Source: Streptomyces sp. NBC_01237
GTDB taxonomy: Bacteria > Actinomycetota > Actinomycetes > Streptomycetales > Streptomycetaceae
Direction: 5' to 3'
NCBI RefSeq assembly: GCF_035917275.1
Contig: NZ_CP108508.1
Span: forward strand, 3,224,001 to 3,288,000
DNA length: 64,000 bases
Shown here: in pieces, positions 59,429 to 64,000 of the stretch
How positions within the stretch are numbered: the stretch's first letter is position 1
Layout: each line of letters opens with the position of its first letter
Program-made: the position numbers and the translations under genes
The notes under the pieces: model-generated
Seen by the model: only the letters and a program-made list of their open reading frames with translations
Databases searched by the model: none
Told to the model about the DNA's origin: nothing

Positions 59429-59487
59429 GGCGAACAGCCCGCCGCCCCGGCCCCGTCACTCGGGACCGGGGCGGCGGGCTGTTCGCC
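59429..59487 (+). terminator. Terminator of murA
   Basis: A perfect 20-bp inverted repeat (59429-59448 with 59468-59487) with a 19-base loop, 68 bases after the murA stop. One of the strongest hairpins in the window. Confidence 0.85.
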
Positions 59488-59714
59488 GTGCGCCGCGGCT
59501 CGTGCGGCGCTTCGGGCCGCCCGAGCCGTACGGCGCCGAGGCGGTCACGGGCCCATGGGGCCTACAGGGCCGCTGGGCGCCCGTACAGGCCCGTACAGGC
59601 CAATGCCGCGCCCCGAGCCCGTCCGGCCCCGCCGCGCGGGACGGAGGGCCCCTATGGGCGCCGCGCACCCCGCGGCCACTCCGAGGACACCCCGCGGCCA
59701 CTTCACGGCACGGC

Positions 59715-59752
59715 GAAGGGCGGCCACCCCAGGTCGGGGGTGGCCGCCCTTC
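59715..59752 (-). terminator. Terminator of hup
   Basis: A perfect 16-bp inverted repeat (59715-59730 with 59737-59752) around a 6-base loop, 41 bases past the hup stop at 59794. It may act for both strands in the gap between murA and hup. Confidence 0.85.
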
Positions 59753-59793
59753 TCGTGTCCGGGGCCCGCCGTCCGAGACGGGCCGTAGGAGAC

Positions 59794-60075
59794 TTACTTG
59801 CCCTTGGCGGCTTCCTTGAGCTTGGAGCCCGCGGAGACCTTCACGCTGTAGCCGGCCGGGATGTTGATCGGGTCGCCGGTCTGCGGGTTACGAGCGGTGC
59901 GAGCGGCACGGTGGGTGCGCTCGAAGGTCAGGAAGCCGGGGATGGTGACCTTCTCGTCGCCCTTGGCGACGATCTCACCGACGGTCTCGGCGAGCGCGGC
60001 CAGCACGGCGTCGGCGTCCTTGCGAGTCACCTCGGCGCGGTCGGCCAGGGCGGCCACCAGCTCACTGCGGTTCAT
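59794..60075 (-). CDS. hup: DNA-binding protein HU (93 aa)
   Basis: A nucleoid-associated HU homodimer: MNRSELVAALADRAEVTRKD, VGEIVAKGDEKVTIPGFLTF and the beta-arm tip ARTARNPQTGDPINIPAG. Length is that of short HupA, without the Lys-rich tail of Streptomyces HupS. GGGAG precedes the ATG by 8 bases. Confidence 0.97.
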   Translation of the reverse strand: MNRSELVAALADRAEVTRKDADAVLAALAETVGEIVAKGDEKVTIPGFLTFERTHRAARTARNPQTGDPINIPAGYSVKVSAGSKLKEAAKGK

Positions 60076-60158
60076 GTTGTTACTCCCGTGTTCTTCTTGC
60101 CTGTGAGGCGTGAGATCGAAGCCGATGCTGCCAGGGCCCTCTGACAGTCCCCGGACCC

Positions 60159-60176
60159 GGGTCTGATGTCAGACCC
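60159..60176. promoter_or_regulatory. Palindrome upstream of hup
   Basis: GGGTCTGA-TG-TCAGACCC, perfect 8-bp arms with a 2-base spacer, 84 bases upstream of the hup start. Possibly an operator; its half-sites resemble but do not match the DasR element. Confidence 0.5.
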
Positions 60177-60409
60177 TCGCGCCCGATTACGCATCCTGCC
60201 CCCACCTGCGGCGGGAAAGCCAATCCGGAACCCTCCGGGGTCACACGAAAGCCGCCACGGTTTGCTCGTGGTGACGTTCCGTCGACTGGCCTGAGCAGTC
60301 CGCAGCGGATGCCGGGCCGTGCGGGGCCCGCTGCCCGCCCACCCTAAAGGGACGTTTGGGGCGCCGCGACCCACGACGCGCCGTACGACGGCCCGCGTGA
60401 GGTACGGCA

Positions 60410-60445
60410 CGTTCCGCGGGGACCGTGGCCGGCACCCGCGGAACG
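60410..60445 (-). terminator. Terminator of the malic-enzyme gene
   Basis: CGTTCCGCGGG (60410-60420) pairs with CCCGCGGAACG (60435-60445), perfect 11 bp with a 14-base loop, 6 bases past the stop at 60452. Confidence 0.7.
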
Positions 60446-60451
60446 CCTCTG

Positions 60452-61888
60452 TCATGCCAGGGTGGACGGGGCCGCCCCGTCGGCCCCCGCGGCCTTCGCG
60501 GCGGCCCGGACGGCTCCCGCGACGGCTCCCGCGACCTTGTCGTTGAAGACCGACGGGATGATGTAGTTCGCGTTCACCTCGTCCTCCGCGACGACATCGG
60601 CGAGGGCACCGGCCGCCGCGAGCATCATCTCCGTGTTGACGGTGCGGGACTGAGCGTCCAGCAGACCGCGGAAGACGCCCGGGAAGACCAGCACGTTGTT
60701 GATCTGGTTGGGGAAGTCGGAACGGCCGGTGGCCACGACCGCCGCCGTCTGACGGGCGATCGCGGGGTCCACCTCGGGGTCCGGGTTCGCGAGCGCGAAC
60801 ACGATCGCGCCGTCCGCCATCGCCGCGACATCGTCGCCGTTCAGGACGTTGGGGGCGGAGACGCCGATGAAGACGTCGGCGCCGACGACGGCCTCCTTGA
60901 GGGTGCCGGTGACGCCCTCGGGGTTGGTGTTGTCGGCGATCCAGCGCAGCGGCGAGTCGGGGTCGGCGGAGACCAGGTCCTCGCGGCCCGCGTGCACCAC
61001 GCCGTGGATGTCGGCGACGACCGCGTGCTTGACGCCCGCGGCGATGAGCAGCTTCAGGATGGCCGTACCGGCGGCTCCGGCACCGGACATGACGACCCGT
61101 ACGTCCCCGATCCCCTTGCCCACCACACGCAGCGCGTTGGTCAGCGCGGCCAGGACGACGATCGCGGTGCCGTGCTGGTCGTCGTGGAAGACCGGGATGT
61201 CCAGGGCCTCGCGCAGCCGCGCCTCGATCTCGAAGCAGCGGGGTGCGGAGATGTCCTCCAGATTGATGCCCGCGAAGCCCGGGGCGATCGCCTTGACGAT
61301 CTCGACGATGGCGTCGGTGTCCTGGGTGTCCAGGCAGATCGGCCAGGCGTCGATACCGGCGAAGCGCTTGAAGAGGGCCGCCTTGCCCTCCATGACCGGC
61401 AGCGCGGCCATCGGGCCGATGTTGCCGAGGCCCAGCACCGCGGAGCCGTCCGTCACAACTGCGACGGAGTTGCGCTTGATGGTGAGGCGGCGGGCGTCCT
61501 CGGGGTTCTCGGCGATCGCCATGCACACCCGGGCGACACCGGGGGTGTAGATCATCGAGAGGTCGTCACGGTTGCGGATGGGGTGCTTCGACTGCATCTC
61601 GATCTTGCCGCCGAGGTGCATCAGGAACGTACGGTCGGAGACCTTGCCCAGCACGACACCCTCGATGTCGCGCAGACCTTCGACGATCTCGTCCGCGTGC
61701 GAGGTGGAGGAGGCTGCGATGGTGACGTCGATCCGCAGCTTCTCGTGGCCGGAAGCGGTCACGTCGAGGCCGGTGACAGACCCCCCGGAGGACTCCACGG
61801 CCGTGGTGAGCTGGGAGACTGCTGTGCCGCTCGCGGGCACCTCCAGCCTGACCGTCATCGAGTACGAGACGCTGGGCGCCGTTGCCAT
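60452..61888 (-). CDS. NAD-type malic enzyme with N-terminal ACT-like domain (478 aa)
   Basis: Oxidatively decarboxylates malate to pyruvate. The first 90 residues form an ACT-like regulatory domain (SYSMTVRLEVPASGTAVSQL, GLDVTASGHEKLRIDVT). Catalytic segments are MIYTPGVARVCMAIAENPED, KRNSVAVVTDGSAVLGLGNI, DIPVFHDDQHGTAIVVLAAL and the nucleotide-binding VRVVMSGAGAAGTAILKLLI. A later FALANPDPEVDPAIARQT and DFPNQINNVLVFPGVFRGLL complete the family set. The ATG at 61888 has GAAGGA 7 bases upstream; longer starts are less likely. Confidence 0.95.
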   Translation of the reverse strand: MATAPSVSYSMTVRLEVPASGTAVSQLTTAVESSGGSVTGLDVTASGHEKLRIDVTIAASSTSHADEIVEGLRDIEGVVLGKVSDRTFLMHLGGKIEMQSKHPIRNRDDLSMIYTPGVARVCMAIAENPEDARRLTIKRNSVAVVTDGSAVLGLGNIGPMAALPVMEGKAALFKRFAGIDAWPICLDTQDTDAIVEIVKAIAPGFAGINLEDISAPRCFEIEARLREALDIPVFHDDQHGTAIVVLAALTNALRVVGKGIGDVRVVMSGAGAAGTAILKLLIAAGVKHAVVADIHGVVHAGREDLVSADPDSPLRWIADNTNPEGVTGTLKEAVVGADVFIGVSAPNVLNGDDVAAMADGAIVFALANPDPEVDPAIARQTAAVVATGRSDFPNQINNVLVFPGVFRGLLDAQSRTVNTEMMLAAAGALADVVAEDEVNANYIIPSVFNDKVAGAVAGAVRAAAKAAGADGAAPSTLA

Positions 61889-62094
61889 GGCCGAGTCCTT
61901 CGCTTTCCTTAGCTTCATTGCTACGCGGCCGGGGCAGTCGCCCCGTACACGCTTCCCGATCGTCGCACCTACTGACTGGTAGCCGGTAATGACTGCCACG
62001 TTTCGGAAAGTTTTTTCCACCATACGAGAAGTAACCCTCCCGGCGGAACCCCCAGCCGCCTCCCGCACAGGGTCCGGCCGCTCCCCAACAAGAA

Positions 62095-62128
62095 CAGGCC
62101 CGCGTCACCATCAGGTGACGCGGGCCTG
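62095..62128 (-). terminator. Strong hairpin between HelD-like gene and malic enzyme
   Basis: CAGGCCCGCGTCACC (62095-62109) pairs perfectly with GGTGACGCGGGCCTG (62114-62128) around an ATCA loop. On the reverse strand the stem is followed by a T-rich TTCTTGTT, a classical intrinsic terminator. It would stop transcripts from the HelD-like gene or the candidate small RNA. Confidence 0.85.
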
Positions 62129-62260
62129 TCTTCTTCAGTTAGGTGGCACCGACCCGCCATGCTCGCCTCGCGGCAAGTGGTCGCTCGAAGCGACGAAGGT
62201 TGGGCCCGGGGGCTTGGATCGAGCCGGTGCCAACACCAGGCTAACAAACACCCCCGAGAA
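62095..62260 (-). ncRNA. Candidate structured small RNA
   Basis: On the reverse strand, GGTGTTGGCACCGGCT near 62238 pairs with CGGTGCCACC near 62140 to close a domain of about 100 bases that also contains the local hairpin GTCGCTTCGAGCGAC. It ends in the strong terminator stem at 62095-62128. The region has no credible gene, lies between the HelD-like gene and malic enzyme, and looks like an RNA with an intrinsic terminator. It matches no riboswitch or 6S/SRP/RNase P signature known to me. Boundaries approximate. Confidence 0.4.
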
Positions 62261-62324
62261 GTGATTCCTTCACGACGGGTTGACCCGAAATCGAATCGTC
62301 CCCCGGCCCGCCCGTCCGTCGGCC

Positions 62325-64000
62325 TCAGTCCCTCAGCAGGTCCGGAACACCGTCCTCGTCCGGCATGTCCCGCTCCCCCGACACCACCGTGAGCTGCTGC
62401 GTCGCCCGGGTCAGCGCCACGTACAGCACCCGCAGCCCGGCCGGGGACTCGTCGGCGATCTCCGCGGGGGAGACGACGACCGTGGCGTCGTACTCCAGGC
62501 CCTTCGCCTCCAGGCTCCCCAGCGCCACCACCCGCTCCCCCAACTCCGCGAGCCAGGTACGGGCCTGGGCGCGGCGGTTCATCGCCACCACCACGCCGAC
62601 CGTCCCGTCCACCTCGGCGAGCAGCCGCCGCGCCTCCTCGCGGACGGTGGCGGCCAGGTCGCCGTCCCGCACGGTCTCGAAGCGCGGCTTCACACCGGTC
62701 GAACGCACCGCCGAAGGAGACTCCGTCCCCGGCATCGCGAGCGCCAGCACCTTCGACGCGAGTTCGGCGATCTCGGCCGGGTTGCGGTAGTTGACGGTGA
62801 GGGTGAAGCGACGGCGCGGCCGGCTGCCGAGCGCCTCGTCGCGGGCCGCCGCCGCCTCGTCCGGGTCGGACCAGGAGGACTGGGCCGGGTCGCCGACGAT
62901 CGTCCAGGTGGCGTGCCGGCCCCGGCGGCCGACCATCCGCCACTGCATGGGGGTCAGGTCCTGCGCCTCGTCGACGATGACATGCGCGTACTCGGTGCGC
63001 TCCGCCGCCAGCCGTTCGGCCCGCTCGCGCTGGGTCTCCTCACGCTGCGGCATCAGCTCCTCCAGCCCGGAAAGCTGGTCCAGTGGGTCGAACTCGCGCT
63101 TCTTCTTCGGCCGGTACGGGGTGCCGAGCAGCGCCTGGAGCTCGTCCAGGATCGCCACGTCGTGCACGGACAGGGGGCCCTGACCATCGGCGTCGAGCCG
63201 CTTCAGCGAACGGGCCACCCGCCGCACCTCCCCCTGGTTGAGCACCCGCCGCGCCCAGCGGCCGAGCCGCTTCTCGTCGGCCATCGCGGCGAGTACCCCG
63301 CGTGGGGTGAGCTCGGGCCACCAGGCGTTCAGGAACACCAGGAACGGGGTCTCCGTGGAGACGTCCTCGTCGAAGGAGGAACGCAGCTCCGCCGCGAGCT
63401 CCGGGTCGGTGTAGCGGCCCCGGCCCGAGGACTTGCTCCACAGGGCGTCCAGCAGCAGCTTGCGGGCGCGCGGGCGCAGCAGGTTGACCGGTGCGGTGCC
63501 GCCCAGAACGTTGTGCCGGATGCGCTGGAGCTCGTCGGCGTTCAGCTCGACCCGGGCACCGAAGGCGACCACCCGCAGCCGGGTCGGGGTGCCCTCGGGC
63601 TCCTGCGACGCCTCCTCGCCGAAGGCGAGCTGGCCCTCCTGGGGCGCGGAACGGGTGCCCGGTGTCTCCAGGGCCCCGCGTGCGGCCTTGCGCAGCACCT
63701 GGAGCATCCGGGAGGAGCCCTTGACGCGGGACACGGCCGGTTCGTCGTACGTCGTGGCCCCGGCGACGCCCGCCGCCTCGTCGGACAGCGAGCCGACCGC
63801 GCGGATCGCGACCTGGCCCTCCTCGCCGAGCGAGGGCAGCACCCCTTCGGTGTACGCGACCAGGAGCGGGGTCGGCGAGACGATCAGGATGCCGCCCGCG
63901 TACCTCCGCCGGTCCTGGTAGAGCAGGTACGCCGCCCGGTGCAGGGCGACCGCGGTCTTCCCGGTGCCCGGTCCGCCGGTGACCTCCGTGACGGAGGCGG
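62325..64000 (-). CDS. helD: HelD/HelR-like RNA-polymerase-associated UvrD-type ATPase, 5' end outside window
   Basis: About 558 C-terminal residues are visible. Walker A is GGPGTGKTAVALHRAAYLLY, close to the right edge, followed by YAGGILIVSPTPLLVAYTEG. Walker B-like VIVDEAQDLTPMQWRMVGRR, then ATWTIVGDPAQSSWSDPDEA and the C-terminal LRVLYVALTRATQQLTVVSG complete a split 1A helicase core, with a long helical insert between. HelD proteins clear stalled RNA polymerase; the HelR branch in Streptomyces also confers rifamycin tolerance. Which branch this is cannot be decided without the N-terminal domain. Confidence 0.88.
   Translation of the reverse strand, partial: ASVTEVTGGPGTGKTAVALHRAAYLLYQDRRRYAGGILIVSPTPLLVAYTEGVLPSLGEEGQVAIRAVGSLSDEAAGVAGATTYDEPAVSRVKGSSRMLQVLRKAARGALETPGTRSAPQEGQLAFGEEASQEPEGTPTRLRVVAFGARVELNADELQRIRHNVLGGTAPVNLLRPRARKLLLDALWSKSSGRGRYTDPELAAELRSSFDEDVSTETPFLVFLNAWWPELTPRGVLAAMADEKRLGRWARRVLNQGEVRRVARSLKRLDADGQGPLSVHDVAILDELQALLGTPYRPKKKREFDPLDQLSGLEELMPQREETQRERAERLAAERTEYAHVIVDEAQDLTPMQWRMVGRRGRHATWTIVGDPAQSSWSDPDEAAAARDEALGSRPRRRFTLTVNYRNPAEIAELASKVLALAMPGTESPSAVRSTGVKPRFETVRDGDLAATVREEARRLLAEVDGTVGVVVAMNRRAQARTWLAELGERVVALGSLEAKGLEYDATVVVSPAEIADESPAGLRVLYVALTRATQQLTVVSGERDMPDEDGVPDLLRD

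Larger units (their letters stand above)
60076..60451. other. hup upstream region and malic enzyme 3' flank
   Basis: A 376-base gap. The left part holds the hup promoter and the palindrome at 60159-60176; the right end holds the malic-enzyme terminator (60410-60445). No gene is seen. Confidence 0.5.

Noticed and set aside
62095..62260. 6S, SRP or RNase P RNA
   Set aside because: The closed domain is too short for 6S RNA, GGAAGGAAGC of SRP RNA is absent, and no RNase P core is visible.
62129..62324. Small peptide gene inside the RNA candidate region
   Set aside because: An ATG with a short frame exists but lacks a ribosome site and continues through the terminator hairpin.

Overview
The window is a 64 kb piece of high-GC actinobacterial chromosome. 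Codon use, the gene families (an SsgA-like sporulation protein, RDD, DUF2017 and DUF3039 proteins, an HpdA-type regulator, a HelD-like ATPase) and the gene order all point to Streptomyces. From memory, the order parallels the S. coelicolor region around SCO2910-SCO2952; this was not checked against a database. No insertion sequence, integrase, prophage or CRISPR array was recognised.

Layout. (1) 1-9.4 kb: a cobalamin-riboswitch-controlled substrate-binding lipoprotein (cut by the left edge), a JAMM (Mec-like) metallopeptidase, an amino-acid permease, a DUF2017 protein with clpS, the NAD-salvage pair pncB and pncA, and a secreted M6/InhA-type protease. (2) 9.7-18 kb: two RDD membrane proteins, an SsgA-like protein (probably ssgG), a GlcD-type FAD oxidase, a TPR protein and an unusual NRAMP-related transporter. 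(3) 18-28 kb: tyrosine catabolism (hppD with the divergent Lrp-type gene hpdA, and an IclR gene resembling hpdR about 8 kb away), a four-gene quaternary-amine ABC operon starting 3 bases after hpdA, an ArsR-like regulator with a probable leaderless promoter, an MFS transporter broken by one extra base, and a short Lon-like protease. (4) 28-33 kb: two large paralogous secreted beta-rich proteins (TIG and WxL-like domains) and a small divergent secreted protein, followed by GC-rich tandem repeats. (5) 33-37.5 kb: a DEAD/DEAH helicase, a Doc toxin/antitoxin pair, an MFS transporter and tRNA-Cys.

(6) 37.6-46 kb is the most distinctive part. It is a lower-GC, one-direction cluster beside the tRNA gene that carries a mycosin-type subtilase, four WXG100-like or helical proteins and two lipoproteins. 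No EccB/C/D/E core secretion genes are in the window. One lipoprotein appears to start at a CTG codon, and gene remnants lie upstream of it.

(7) 46-64 kb: a three-subunit xanthine-dehydrogenase-like enzyme (the Fe-S subunit has a long low-complexity N-terminus, and the Mo subunit lacks the usual catalytic Glu), a DasR-box-preceded sugar ABC transporter and GH20 hexosaminidase operon, a DUF3039 protein, a YqgE/AlgH protein, murA, the HU gene hup, a malic enzyme, a probable structured small RNA, and a HelD/HelR-like ATPase that runs off the right edge.

Strong GC-rich hairpins end most operons. Start sites were chosen from Shine-Dalgarno spacing, so several genes start inside the longest open frame.
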